Of a stretch of DNA of 64,000 nucleotides, positions 13,501 to 25,072 are shown piece after piece. Location of the stretch: contig JABAKD010000001.1 of assembly GCA_012845835.1 (NCBI GenBank), positions 389,501-453,500 of the forward strand. The letters are read 5' to 3'. The translations under genes and the position numbers were made by a program. How positions within the stretch are numbered: the stretch's first letter is position 1; every line of letters begins with the position of its first letter. The notes beneath the pieces were generated by a model, which was given only the letters and a program-made list of their open reading frames with translations, did not search any database and was not told the DNA's origin. The stretch is from Undaria pinnatifida (Eukaryota; Sar; Phaeophyceae; Laminariales; Alariaceae).

Positions 13501-16500
13501 TCGTTTCTCCTACCGATGTTGCCAGGATGAGCATCACCAGGAGATTTCTACAATGTTAGCCACTACACGTACTTCATCCACATCTGTCTGTCTGTTTGTC
13601 CGCATCCTGTACAATGTTGGGATCGGTGTGCCGAAGACCGATGCATCAGGTCGCTATATATGCTACACCAAACAGATACCACACCATACCACACCACACC
13701 ACACCCATATTATGCCATAAAGATGTGCATGATGTCACATACAGACCATGCCATACCGTACCGTACCACATACCAGACCAGACCATATCACACTAACCAT
13801 ACCATACCCTTACCACCAGCATCGACAACAACACCACCACCACCAAGAACATCAACCACGACAACAAACCCTCCCCCAAAGCTCTTCTACACCCTTGCAA
13901 GTCCGCGACAAAAAAAAATTCGAAGAGAACCCCCCCCCCCGCCCCTCCCTCGCCCCCCTCCTAAGTCATGTGTACGACCCCGGGTACATCTTCGACATAG
14001 CTATTAAAATATACCTGACCGTAAAAACCAAAAAGGCCAACCCTAACCCTGAACCAAACTCCAATCGAGCCGGAACTTTCTTGGAAAATGAGAGAATGTA
14101 GACTGAATATATGATACCCTCACATAAAAACAGCGATTTCTTTGATGAACGTTTCATGGCTGCTCGACACGAAAAAAACACGTATGTATACATTTTCTTG
14201 TTTGCAAAGGACGATCGAACGATGACGTCGAGGTGGCAAGGACACTGTATTTCAGCAGATACAGCCGTGAGCAGGTTTTGACACCGGCGATTTCGCAAAA
14301 CAAAAGCGGGGGGGGGCTACCGCAGAACGACTCTGTAAAAGGGTGCGCTTGTGCGTACTACTACCAACCATTTCATAAAATTAGTACAACAACTTCAGCT
14401 GTGAGTTCGACACATTTAGGGTCGCTATTAATAGTCGTCTCTACTACCAACTATTCCTTTGTACACCAACTATTTTTTTTTTCACCTCGTCATGCCCCAG
14501 CCCCCTCCTTTGCATGTCACCCAGCAGCTTCACCGCCGCCTCCCACCGCTTTTCTCTGCGTAGTCCTCCTAGCGCAGCACGGTAGCTCACCTTTAGCACA
14601 TAACACGAAAGACGACACGGGGTGGAGGCGGGAGTGGGGGGGGAGCGGGAGCGGGGTGGGGTGGGGGTGTGGCAGCGGGGCAGGGGGGGGGGGGGGGGGT
14701 GCGGCTAACGGTTGGGGAGAAGGTGGAGGTAAATGTTGAGGTGGGGGTGGGGGTAGCGGTGGCGGTGGGAGCGAATGCGGGTGTGGGTGCGGGCGTGGGG
14801 GGTGAGGGTTTTGACAAAAAAAATGGTATGCGTCCGGACGACCTTGCATACCAGTCCAGCCCACGCCATACAAGACCCACTGTCGGTACACTGTAAGCTT
14901 GCCCGACAAAGGACCCAAGAACCCAACACATAAAAAGTATCAACACCCACTAACGCATGACGCCCGCCCTTCAGCCAACACCCCCACCCCCGCTCCCGCC
15001 CCCCGCCCCCGCCCCGCCTCCGTCGTCAGGACTAACCACATCAAGCTCAAGCCCAGAGTCCTCGCTAGCCTTCCGCAGGAGTTCGAGGGCCTCGTCCAGA
15101 CGACCCGCCTGCCCCGCGATGGTAACGCATGTGTTGTACGTCACTATGTCCGGCGCGACCTTGTCCTTCTGCTCGGCCGGGGGGGGGGCACAAGGGGGTG
15201 GGGGTTGGAGTAGGCATGGGGGTTGGGGTGAGGGTGGGGGGGGGGTCGGGGTCAGGTTTGGAGGGGGGGGGGGTTGGGAGCAGGGGGTAGGGGGATAGGG
15301 GATAGGGTGAGGGGGGTGAGGTGAGGGTTGGGAGCGGGGGGGGCGGGGGGATAGGGGTGGCGGAGGGGGGAAGGGGTTGGGGTTGGGGTTGAGGTTGGGG
15401 TGGAGGTTGGGGTCGGGCGGGGGTAGGGGTTGAGAGAGGGGTTGGGGGTGGGGGTGGGAGTGAAGGAAGGGGAGAAGAGTTAAACGTGTCGTCCTCAAAT
15501 CCGGAAGCCCGGTCTGCTTCGTGCGACCGACGATGTAATCGATACCTGGTATTTGTTTTCGGCACATATATTTTCTCTCAAACGCCAAAGAGGTTGATAA
15601 AATGTCGAACTCTCTGAAGCTGCCTCAAGCTCTCCCGAACTCTCTCACGCTCTGCTCTTTCTATCTCTCAAGCGATCAACAAAACGCGTGCTTACCTCCA
15701 TTTCCGCCAGCAGAGAGATGGCCTTGCCATTTCGACCGGCCTTGCGACAAGCCTAAATTAACAAATCAAGCGCGGCGGGGGGGGGGAAGGCCGACGAGCG
15801 CACCGAAGAGAAGGATCCTGTGGGGTGAGGCACTGAAGGGGGTTGTTGAGAGGAGCAGCGAGGACATTACGCCGGGAATTATCCATAATCATTGCCATAA
15901 CCACCACCGTCAATACCACTATTTTGAGCATCATCATCACCATCTCATCACCACCATTTACCAACAAGACGTAACACAACCCCAACTTCCAACATGCTCA
16001 TCCATCTATCATCACAACCTCATACCTTATCACCTTCGTAACCACTACCGCCATAACCATCCCCACCATCAAGTTTTCATCATCACAGCTACCGACGCCA
16101 CCATCACCATCAGCACAGAAAAAAATACCACCACTAACACTAACACCACCGACATCAACATCAACATCAACACCAACACCAACACCAACAATACCACCGC
16201 CACCGCCACCAACATCAGCACCAACACAAACAACACCACCACCACCAACACCACCAACACCATCAACACCACCAACACCGCCGACCATATCTACACCGGC
16301 GAACCACCACCACCATAACCACCACTACCAACACCCACCACATACACTACCCAGCTACGATCCCCATCATCCTCGTCATCACCACCACCCAACCACAGTG
16401 CTTATATCAGTACCTCTAGGGTGAAAAAAATCGGCACAGACGCTGGATCTGATGGGTACAAATAACGGTTTAATATGAAGCGCACACACACCGACACCAC

Positions 16501-19500
16501 CCCTACCCCTAACACCGCCACCCCCTGCCCCCCCCCCCCCCCCCCACCGACACCGCAACCACTCACCAACCACCACCATCACCACCACTGCCGCCACCAC
16601 CACCCCGACCAGCCCCTCCCCCCCTCCCCCCCCCCCCCTCCCCCACCACCGCCAATATACCACCACCATAAACACACCTGCATGGCGATATTGAAGTTAA
16701 AAGCCGTACGGGTGACCCCTTCCTTCTTCATCGTATTCAACAGCGCAAGGGCCAGCTGCCAGTTCCCCCCCGTAGCGCACGCTCGCATCGCGTTGCCGTA
16801 GCAGCGACCGTCGGGAGACATCCTCGCCTGATCACCGACACGTTTGTCACCGAGGGCAACGAAAAAATAGGAAAACTTCACCTTAGGGCTAGGGTTGAGG
16901 TTGGGACCCATGGGTCAACTTTGGGGCTTTCTGTTTTTTGAGTGGCTCGGGCTCTCACTCCTGCGAGTGATCCCCCCGTTCCTTTGCGAAAACAAAAAAC
17001 ACACGTACGCACAAAAAAAAGCACGCACCTCACGCATCTCATCGAGAAGCGAAACGGCCTTCTGCCACTCCCCGTTCACCGCACACGCCTCAATCGCTCC
17101 ATCAAACCCAGCACTACGCGCCGCCGCATCCCTATCCTCCCATCCACCCCCACCCCCGCCTCCGCTCTCGGGGCTCCGCCGTGGCCCCCGTCCCCCAGCC
17201 CTGGGCGACGCCTGCATATCTCCGAGGAGGCGGAGGGCTTCCGTGGACCCTCGACCCCCTTTTGCCAGAGCGCGGATAAGGGCCGCCGTGGCCTCGGGAG
17301 GTGGAGTTATGCCCCCAGCACGCATTTCATCGAACACCAGTCGCGCCCTTTAGAGGGGAGGACGCAAGGGGGGGGGGGAGGGGGTGACAGGGGACAGGGG
17401 TGTGTGGGAAGGTATCGAGGGGGAGGGAGGGGGGGAGGGATGGAGGTGCCAACGGTTGCATGGGGCGACAGAAGATCGAGGGATTTCAGAGGAGAACAAG
17501 CAAACGCACAAACATACAAAACAAATAAACAGAATCCCAACAAAACAACACCAACAAACGCAAAACAAACACAACACAAAACACAACACAAACAGGACAA
17601 CCTAACCAACGCCAAAAACAATCCCGGCCAAAAATGCAACTCCCCACCAACAGCTCCGCATCCTTGCCACACACCTACAGCATCACACACACATACCTCA
17701 AACGAGCATAGACAACCCCGAAACAAAAGCTAAATCCCAACCCCGCCCAAAAACTAACACATAAAAAAAAATAAACGTAACGCCCTAGCTGCGTACTGCT
17801 GTAGCCCCGCCACGCTCACACACCACACACATCTGTCGGGAGGGCTGTGCATTGGCCGCAAATCACGGCTACTACTGAGATCCATTGTTAACAAGACGAA
17901 ATTACACACAGAAAAAGAAAAACATCACCACCTTCGAGGCAAACTTTCCTACGCTATGACATTGTTCGAATGAAGCTCTGTATCATGGTAAGACCAGCTA
18001 ACAAAATAAACTTGAGCCAAACGGTATTAAACACGGGCGTTTTCTTGTTTCCCCCCATTTTTGTTTTATAATCCATCCTGCTAACGGTTGATCTCCGTAA
18101 TTAGTTATCACTTGTGCGGCGGAGTAAAAGCCAAACGAACGAATTCAGTCGTAGGGTGTTTGCGACTTCCAAGTTTCTGTTAGGTTGGAAAACGCGTAAT
18201 TGTTGTTGATGTTCACCCTGAAAACATCCATAGGAAACATTTGTATTCAAAGGATAACGCATCTGTAAAAACGAGCGGCCGGCCTATCACGCCGCTTGCA
18301 AATACGAGTATCGACGCCAAGTTTATCGAACCACTCACAGCTGACGTGTTTAGAATAAATATATCAAATATGATGGTATTGAAACCGACGAACGCCATAC
18401 TAATCCACGGCCATCAAATCAACCCACAAAAAAAAAAGCCAGAAGAAAAAAAGGTGTGCTATATTAGTGTTGCAACTGACGAAGGTCATAATAACCAGGG
18501 ACTTCCCCGGGATAAATCCCGCTGTTCGTAGAATCGCGGTGATTCAAACATAACAGAGTTGCGAAGGAGAAATGAACAATGAAAAAAGCACCGTAAGAAA
18601 TACAAAACGACGCCGAATCAAATGATGGTGTTTTTTTTTCCCAAGTAGGAACCGCGGTATGACCACGGCAGTTTTCCCACGGGATTTCGAAAACCGAATC
18701 CCGTGGTAAAACTGCCGTGGTCATACCGCGGTTCCTACCTGGAAAAAAAATGAACCGAATTCCGTGGGAAAACTGCCGTGGTCACACCGCGGTTCCTACC
18801 TGGTAAAAAAAAATGAAAACATCGTCCTTCGATTCGCCGTGGTTTTTGTCTGTCTTATACCTGTAGTGCTTTTGCAACTGTTTATTCCTTGTTCGTAACG
18901 TTATTATGGTTGATTTACCGCGATTCTACGAACAGCGGGATTAGTCCCGGGGAAGGCCCTGATAATAACCCAAGGCCAACCCGCGAAAAAAATAGGTCGG
19001 AAAAAAAAGTTGGGAAAATATACCAGGGTATATAACAACACTAATGAAACCGACGGACGTAATAAAAATCCAACGCCAACCAACCCACTATACAAAAAAG
19101 GGCACGAAATAAAAAATGGAAGGAAAATATATGTGTAATATTAGTATTGAAACTGGCGAACGACTGGCGAACGTCATAACAACCCAACGCCAACAACCAA
19201 CCGACGGAAAAAATAGGCTATGAAACGAAAACAAATGGTACGAAAGGGATTTTCTTAGTGGGTTGGGTCGGCCTTGGACTATGACGTTCGACGGTTTCAA
19301 TGCCATTAGTATGTGGTTTCCTACCCAACTCCTTCCTACTCAACCAAAGGTTGGTACAGCGCAAAACATGATAGTATGTAATTTACTACTACAAACTCGT
19401 TTGGGCTGGTCGGTGTTACTGCCTTGCCGAATTACTTGCTGCGCGGTGTTTTTTTTTTCGTTTTCTCTTCCCTGGTAGTTTTCTGCGAGTGTTCCCCCCC

Positions 19501-22092
19501 AACTCGACTGGCGACGCCACACGGCGAATTCAAGCCAATCACATCGCGAAGGGAAAGCTTGTATTTAATAACAAACATCACACGTCGAGCCTCAGATGCA
19601 CCTGTCAGATGGAACGACGCAGAGCCCCGCAAAAATCACCGCACCAAACAAACTGCAATACCCAGCCAACAAAATCCTTGAAAGTAAGCGAAGCTCACAC
19701 CACGTACCTGTCGGGTTCCCCGCCCTTTCCGCACGCGACAACCAGGTGCGTGTACGTCTCGCCGTCCGCCGAGAGCCCAGCCGCGACGGCCTTCAGCGCG
19801 CCGTCCGCAGAGACAGCCACCTTCCCCCCCCTCCCCCGTCCCCTCCCGCCGCCAGCATCAGTACCCGCTGCTCCTCTAGTACCCCTTCCTCTTCCTCTGC
19901 CACCAACACCACCACCACCGTTAGCGCTAACGCTAATCCCTCCGCTAACGCTAACGATGTCGCTAACACCGCCGTCACCGCTACCGTGAACACCGGCGCT
20001 ACTATTGGCCCTCATCGGTGCGGACACATCTAGAGCCTTCCTCCATTTTCCAGCCGACGCGAGGGCGGCAAGCGCTAGGTTAAACGTGCGCAGGTCCGGC
20101 GCTATGGGGGACGCGGCCAAAGACACCGACGCAACAGACGCAGAGTCCGCCACCGCCGCCGCCACCATTACATTCCCGTTTGAGTCGAGGGTAAGGCCAC
20201 CGGTGGCATTATGGCCACCGTCGCCACCGCTGCGACCGGAGACAGAGGCAGCGTCTCCGTGGATGTTGCCGAGGCAAAGTTCTTCCAAAAAAGATACAGC
20301 GTTCGCGTAACGTCCCCCCTGTTACGATCGGCGTATTTTGAGCATTTTACAGCAGCAAGCATGACACCAGCAGAAAACGATGACGAGCATGTGAGGAAGA
20401 GTCAGATGGTATCGTAGTTTGTGTTGCGTGGGTCCGTGATATGTATTTTTGGGTTTCCGCCATGATGTACATTCGTCCATGACGTCGTCGTGTAAAAACA
20501 GCTATCATACACGCTCGGGTAGACCGCATGAGTAGACGCGTCCGGCGCCCCCGGCGCCGGCGCAGGGGGGGGTAGCTACCACGGTAATCGGAAAACACGA
20601 ACAATCCAAAGACACCACACAGTAGGGGGGAGAGAGAAAACCAAAATGCCCCCCGTCCCGTCACGTGTATCGTCCCATCTCGTGCGCGAAACGCCACCGC
20701 ATAAACAACAGGTAAAAACCCAACACGTTATGGTGCGCTTCCCCCGCCCCTGCCCCCTCCGGATCTCCCCGCAAGAGCAAACGAAAACGCTCGCGAGGCT
20801 TACGTTGAGATAGGCCTCCATGAGAACATTGCAGATGGTAAGGGTAGGCCGCACTCCCTCGTCCTGCATCTGATATAAAGTGGTGGTCGGGGCAAATAAA
20901 AAAAATGGAAAACAAATAAAAACCAAACGGCGTCCGTTGGCATCAGGCAAAAAAGAAAGGGCCGATGGCAGGAGAGCGTTAGAAATGGTTTACAGATCGC
21001 TTCATAAAAAGGAAGTGTGGCCGGGGTAGGGTAGGGTAGGGTGGGGTAGGTTAGGGTAGGGTAGGGCAGGGTAGGGCAGGGTAGGGCAGGGTAGGGCAGG
21101 GTAGGGCAGGGTAGGGTAGGGTAGGATAGGGTAGGTAGGGTAGGGTAGGGTAGGGCAGGGTACGGTAGGGTACGGTAGAGTAGGGTAGGGTAGGGTAGGG
21201 CAGGGTAGGGTAGGGTACGGTAGAGTAGGGTAGGGTAGGGTAGGGCACGGTAGGGTAGGGTAGAGTAGGTTAGGGTAGGGTAGGATAGGGTAGGGCAAGG
21301 TAGGGTGGGATAGGGGAGGGTAGGAATGGGTAGGTTATAATATGGTATGGTATGGTATGGTATGGTATTGTATGGCATGGTATGGTATGGTATGGTATGG
21401 TATGGCATGGTATGATATGGTATGGTATGGTATGGTATGGTATGGTATGGCATGGTATGGTGTGGTATGGTATGGTAAGGGAGGGTAGGTTAGGGTATGG
21501 CAATATGGCCTGTCGATTGATAACCGGCCAGCTACCATCCCTCGCTGCTAAGATCGCGCAGCTCACTCGGTAATGTGTCTCGCACTTCGACGTGGGGCTA
21601 CCTACGTAGCTGAGCGAGTCCCCAAGCGGTGACCGTCGCCACATGAACGTAATGCACACATATAATACCAGATAATTGAACAACAAAAGTTCTTGCGTTC
21701 CAAAAAACGACATATTACGCCGCTGCATCCCTATGCGGCGTAATCTTCTCTGTCGGCGCAACCGAGGCAGCTCGCAAAAACATGATTATGTACCACCAAT
21801 CATCGTGTCGAACTTACAGCCGACGCACTTGCAACCAAAACCTACGCGTGTTATACCTGGTGGAATTTTCCCTCCGCCTTGCGCCACATCTCCCTGCCCC
21901 CGTAGTACTCTATTCGTCCAAGCCACGCCGACTGCTCCTCGGAATGACCGGCAGCAGAGGAAGCGGAGGAGGAGAGGGAGGGTGAAGAGGCGAAAGCCGT
22001 GGTGGCGGTGGCGCCTGCCAAGGCACCGCGGGGCCCGACCCCCCTCGAGGTAACCAACCGCGACGGCTGCTTCGGTCGACGGCTTGAGCACG
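7511..22092 (-). CDS. Pentatricopeptide repeat (PPR) protein, 13 exons
   Basis: Exons read on the minus strand: 22092-21857, 20869-20804, 20318-19708, 17347-17029, 16827-16678, 15752-15696, 15168-15037, 14590-14486, 12454-12362, 11609-11499, 11174-11068, 10285-10012, 8767-7511 (stop). All joins keep frame, for example ...GKFHQ+MQDEGVRPTLTIC, EAYLN+GGRYANAVSFLEEL, GEPDR+ARLVFDEMRAGG, NIAMQ+ACRKAGRNGKAISLL, and LELDV+VSYRAALGGL. The product is at least about 1,170 residues of degenerate 35-residue PPR motifs, with Gly/Ser/Ala-rich inserts in exons 3 and 13. PPR proteins bind organellar RNA base by base and act in its processing, stability or translation in plastids or mitochondria. The target cannot be read here. 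The start codon lies upstream; the 5' end of the first listed exon is uncertain. No C-terminal editing (DYW) domain is visible; the end is low-complexity. Confidence 0.82.
8768..10011 (-). other. Last intron of the PPR gene
   Basis: Lies between GTGCGT after exon 12 and TTTCGCAG before exon 13. It contains a (TA)n run at about 9550-9573 and a dispersed repeat copy at 9640-9925 (separate entry). Confidence 0.7.
9640..9925 (-). repeat. Dispersed repeat with residual reading frame
   Basis: Related copies lie near 39010-39060, 41240-41390 and 41895-42230. They share TCCGAAGA(C/T)(A/G)TTC, CCCCACATCGCA-like, CTTGGCAGCGG-like, CCACGTC(A/G)ATTG and ACCTTCTC(G/C)-like blocks. In this copy the minus strand stays open for 90 codons (9923-9651) and reads like protein (LDVKPLFQERFPIDVEAF). 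The others are degraded. It is not a PPR exon, because exons 12 and 13 join in frame without it. The repeat may derive from an unknown gene. Confidence 0.55.
12455..14485 (-). other. PPR-gene intron with simple repeats
   Basis: Contains an A/G-rich run at 13020-13150, ACCATACC-type pentamer repeats at 13670-13810, a copy at 13440-13500 of the 60.2-kb repeat family (CTTCGCAAGCTGCGTGATAC), and the 14106-14340 copy of the 5-kb inverted repeat. Confidence 0.6.
15180..15480. repeat. G-rich minisatellite, GGGGTTGGGG-like
   Basis: Inside a PPR-gene intron. The plus strand is a dense array of G3-G9 runs spaced by GTT, GTA or AGG, so the plus DNA strand could form G-quadruplexes. The transcript of the minus-strand gene carries the C-rich complement. 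Confidence 0.75.
15890..16380. repeat. (ACC/AAC)-rich trinucleotide tract
   Basis: Imperfect ACC, CAT and AAC triplets in a PPR-gene intron. All open frames through it are Thr/Asn/His or Val/Gly runs with no domain; treated as non-coding. Confidence 0.7.
18190..19350. repeat. AT-rich foldback repeat family (second site 48200-49180)
   Basis: Several direct and inverted copies of a module containing (A/G)AACGTCATA(A/G), CCAA(G/C)GCCAACC(A/C)AACC and CGAAAAAAATAGG. The inverted copy at 19256-19330 (GGTTGGGTCGGCCTTGG) faces those at 18960-19220. The same module, again in both orientations, occurs at 48280-48390 and 49000-49150 in the threonine aldolase intron. Confidence 0.6.
18496..18961. mobile_element. 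hAT-like MITE with internal hairpin, 466 bp
   Basis: The ends are inverted repeats of about 45 bp: left CAGGGACTTCCCCGGGA..., right complement CAGGGCCTTCCCCGGGA.... A perfect 8-bp target duplication ATAATAAC flanks it (488-495 and 962-969 within the 18-kb block). Eight-bp duplications with CAG...CTG ends fit the hAT superfamily. Inside, 18641-18742 is a near-perfect hairpin with about 46-bp arms (TAGGAACCGCGGTATGACC...), and a third direct copy of one arm follows at about 18760-18802. No coding capacity. Confidence 0.85.
21024..21335 (+). repeat. (TAGGG)n pentanucleotide array
   Basis: About 60 units of TAGGG with GCAGG, GTACGG and AGAGTAGG variants. Long frames on both strands are shadows of the repeat. 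Confidence 0.95.
21338..21480 (+). repeat. (TATGG)n pentanucleotide array
   Basis: Adjoins the TAGGG array and differs by one base per unit. Confidence 0.95.
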
Positions 22093-22317
22093 CTAAAGAC
22101 GATCTTAAGTCCAGTTCAATCCAGTCCAGGTCAGTTCAGTTGGCGAGAAAATGGCGCAATGGCATGACGGACGGCAGATGGTTAACATAAAAATGTTGAG
22201 GGGGCGGGGGAGGGCGCACCAGGGGGGGGGGCGGGGGCGGTGAGTTGGGGTGTGAAGGAGCTGGCAAGCGAGCGGGGCGCTGGGCACCCTAGTGGCCTAT
22301 GCGTCGAAGTCGTAGTG

Positions 22318-22715
22318 TAGTGTGGTGCGGTGTGGTGCGGCGTGGTGTGGTGTGGTGTGGTGTGGTGTGGTGTGGTGTGGTGTGGTGTGGTGTGGTGTGG
22401 TGTGGTGTGGTGTGGTGTGGTGTGGTGTGGTGTGGTGTGGTGTGGTGTGGTGTGGTGTGGTGTGGTGTGGTGTGGTGTGGTGTGGTGTGGTGTGGTACGG
22501 TGTGGTGTCGTACGGTGTGGTGTGGCGTGGTGTGGTGTGGTGTGGTGTGGTGTGGTACGGTGTGGTGTGGTGTGGTGTGGTGTGGTGTGGTGTGGTGTGG
22601 TGTGGTGTGGTGTGGTGTGGTGTGGTGTGGTGTGGTGTGGTGTGGTGTGGTGTGGTGTGGTGTGGTGAGGTGTGAAGTGTGTGGAGTGGGGTCGTGTGGT
22701 GTGGTGCGGCATGGT
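22318..22715 (+). repeat. (TGTGG)n pentanucleotide array
   Basis: About 75 units, very regular, with rare TACGG and TCGTACGG variants. Confidence 0.95.
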
Positions 22716-23357
22716 GTGGCGTCATCATGATGTGCCCTCTAACCCTGGCCCCAACCTGACCCTGAAACCCGCAAAAAAGCAACACTAGCCTGTAGAATGG
22801 GTTTAATACTCGGGCTGCACTTCCTCCCCGAGCCTTGAGCCTTCAATTTGCGTTTTCTCTGCGTGGAAACTTGCGAGATTTCTGCAACTTAGCATCTCCA
22901 ATCCCCACCAAAATCCCCTTCGAGCTAGCGCAACGCACGGCAACGCAGAATTATTCAGCTAGAAGTCAGTTAGCAGAGGACGTACACTAGCAGCCAGTCA
23001 GCGCCAGCACCCAGGCTGGGATGTACAGGAACACAAGAGCTGCGGTTATAGTGCCCGTAATTCCGGTTGGCACATACCGGCACTATAGAGGGACCTCTCG
23101 CGAAGGCATTTCGTATGCGTGCGTTCGTGCAGGCTTTCGTTTTCGGCGGGTAGCACGGGGGTGAGTGGGTGGGTTGGTGAGCAGGTGGAAGGGTGGGGTG
23201 GTGGGCGCGTGGGAGGATGGGTGGATGGACGGTCGGGCGATGCGAAGAGATGACGCTTGCCCACAACGTACCAGGTACGTAAACATATGATACGACGTTT
23301 CATACGATACCTGGTCCTGCTACCTGGACCTGGTACACACATGGTGTATCATGGTAA

Positions 23358-23460
23358 CCGGGGCGAAAAAGGGAGACACCTGAGACCCTGGCTTGTCCAG
23401 AAGGTTGCTGAGGGTGGAAGCTCTTGCGAGTTTCGAGCTGGAAGGTAAAAAGTGCTGAAT
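23358..23460 (+). repeat. SINE 3' fragment facing the next copy
   Basis: Carries GGAGACACCTGAGACC, GGCTTGTCCAGAAG and GCTGGAAGGTAAAAAGTG, matching the SINE 3' part in plus orientation, immediately before an inverted copy. Confidence 0.5.
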
Positions 23461-23770
23461 TAAAAAAAGAGCAAGTATCACACTCCTACTTTTTAGCTTC
23501 TGGACAACCCGTGGTCACAGGTGTCATCCCTTCTTCCCCCCGGTTCTTGCCTTCAATTTTTATCGCGAATAGGGTTCAGCAATCCCTCTGCTCGTCGATA
23601 TTTCATCGAGTGTTGCTAACTCACGCTCTCGCGCTTTCCGCAAGTCAATTTGTGCACAAGAAAAAGTCCCAACGAATTAATACGAGTATGCACGCGGCGG
23701 GGCTCGAACTCACGAAACTGACCCATGCCACGCTCGAGGATAACCTGATACGCCACCGGGGCGACCGGAT
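23461..23770 (-). mobile_element. tRNA-derived SINE, near full length
   Basis: Read on the minus strand, the head has a Pol III A box (GTGGCGTATCAGG) and a B box (GAGTTCGAGCCCC) at tRNA-like spacing. The body follows (GACTTTTTCTTGTGCACAAA, GCGCGAGAGCGTGAGTTAGC, GATAAAAATTGAAGGCAAG, TGTGACCACGGGTTGTCCAG), with an A-rich end near 23461. It matches 59866-60165 along its length. Confidence 0.75.
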
Positions 23771-25072
23771 CATACGTGGACGCGTATGAAAATACGTGGA
23801 AGCTTCCGCGTATTTTCATACGCGTCGTGTGTCGATTTAACTCTGTTGCTTTCGCAGCCCAACGCTAACTGGCGCACCCTTCGAGTCCCATTGTAGGTAT
23901 AGCGTAAGCTGTCCCTATCATTGGTCCTCGTTACAACCCCGGCAGCGCAAGCTGCCGTTGTATACGGGTGCGTGTGTATGTCGACCCGGCCTGTCCCCTG
24001 AGGGTCAGGTTCGGTGGAGATAGCCACCCGGAATGTCATCTTTCCGGGTAGCGTGGTGAGCTAAAGCTTTATTTTTCCCCATCCGCCGGAGGATAAAAAA
24101 AAAAGAAAAAAAAAAGACCGGATCATACCAGGTACTGTAGTTACTCGTTTGGCTTGGTTATAGTCATGTATAGTCATGGTCCCGCCCGCGGTAGTGCCGT
24201 ACTATTAGTGCGGTGCCTCAGTTTAGTGCGGTGATAATCGCTCGTCACGACCTTACTCGTTCTGGAGACACTGCTACTAATGTTCTTAATATTACTCACG
24301 GTACTGCACCATCCCGGGATCGAACAGAGTGGGGTACAACATTATTAGCGCCGGTATCATACCGTCGTCTGGCAAGAACCACACCAATGAGGGACCACGA
24401 CCCATGTAATGATATTCGTGTCATGACTGGCGGCGAAAAAAGCTATTACCGCAAGATGAGGTGGGTTGGTGGGTGGACGGACGGCTGGGCGGGGCGGGGA
24501 TACGAGAAAGTTGTACTGGCTGTTCAGGGGTAGCTGCATGTGACTGCTGTGCTGCTGCTGGACCAGGTATCAAATAACATGCCATCTGCGATGACAGCAG
24601 CTGCAGTGGCGAGCTCGTAAGCCAGGTACACAGAGTGCAACAAGCTCGATGGGTGGGTGGGTGGGTGGGTGGGTGGGTTGTTGTGTTGGTGTGTTGGTGG
24701 TCGGGCTGGTGCGTTGGTGAGTGGATGGACGGCTGGGCGGGGCAAGGAGAGACGAGAGGCCGCAGTTGTACCTATGACCATGTAAATGCTCTACCTGCTG
24801 TAGTACATGTACTACTGCTGTTTGCTACTGCTGTTTGCTACGTACAGTACCTGGTACATGCCACATGAGTTAACATGTCATCGTTATGATGGCCCAGCCA
24901 GTTGCGCAGCGCCACAGGCTCTTCCCAACAAGCTCGAACCACCAGCAACAAATCAGCCCCAGCCCACAAGCCACGACCTCACCAACTATCACACGCCTGG
25001 GCATTGTCACCGACTGAGGTGCCCACCTTTCCAACCACCCACCCGCACGTCTCACCTAGCCTTTCGTCTTAC

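Larger units (their letters stand above)
17348..19707 (-). other. 2.36-kb PPR-gene intron carrying MITE-type repeats
   Basis: The phase of the flanking exons (GEPD-R-ARLVF) shows this is one intron. It holds A/C-rich DNA (17480-17780) and a nested cluster of AT-rich foldback repeats (about 18190-19350) that contains the MITE at 18496-18961. Confidence 0.7.
20870..21856 (-). other. PPR-gene intron with pentanucleotide satellites
   Basis: Bounded by GTATAAC after exon 1 and TATATCAG before exon 2. Mostly the TAGGG and TATGG arrays listed separately. Confidence 0.7.
22093..25072. other. Region upstream of PPR exon 1: satellite, SINE copies, simple repeats
   Basis: Holds the TGTGG array, two SINE copies (23358-23770) and GGTGGGTG-like runs (23160-23230, 24455-24500, 24640-24740). 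If the candidate exon at 25073-25293 belongs to the PPR gene this is an intron, otherwise it is the promoter region. Confidence 0.4.

Noticed and set aside
20800-22785. Long Pro/Tyr/Thr/His-rich or Val/Trp-rich reading frames on both strands
   Set aside because: Translations of the TAGGG, TATGG and TGTGG arrays; only 20804-20869 and 21857-22092 inside this span look like true exons.
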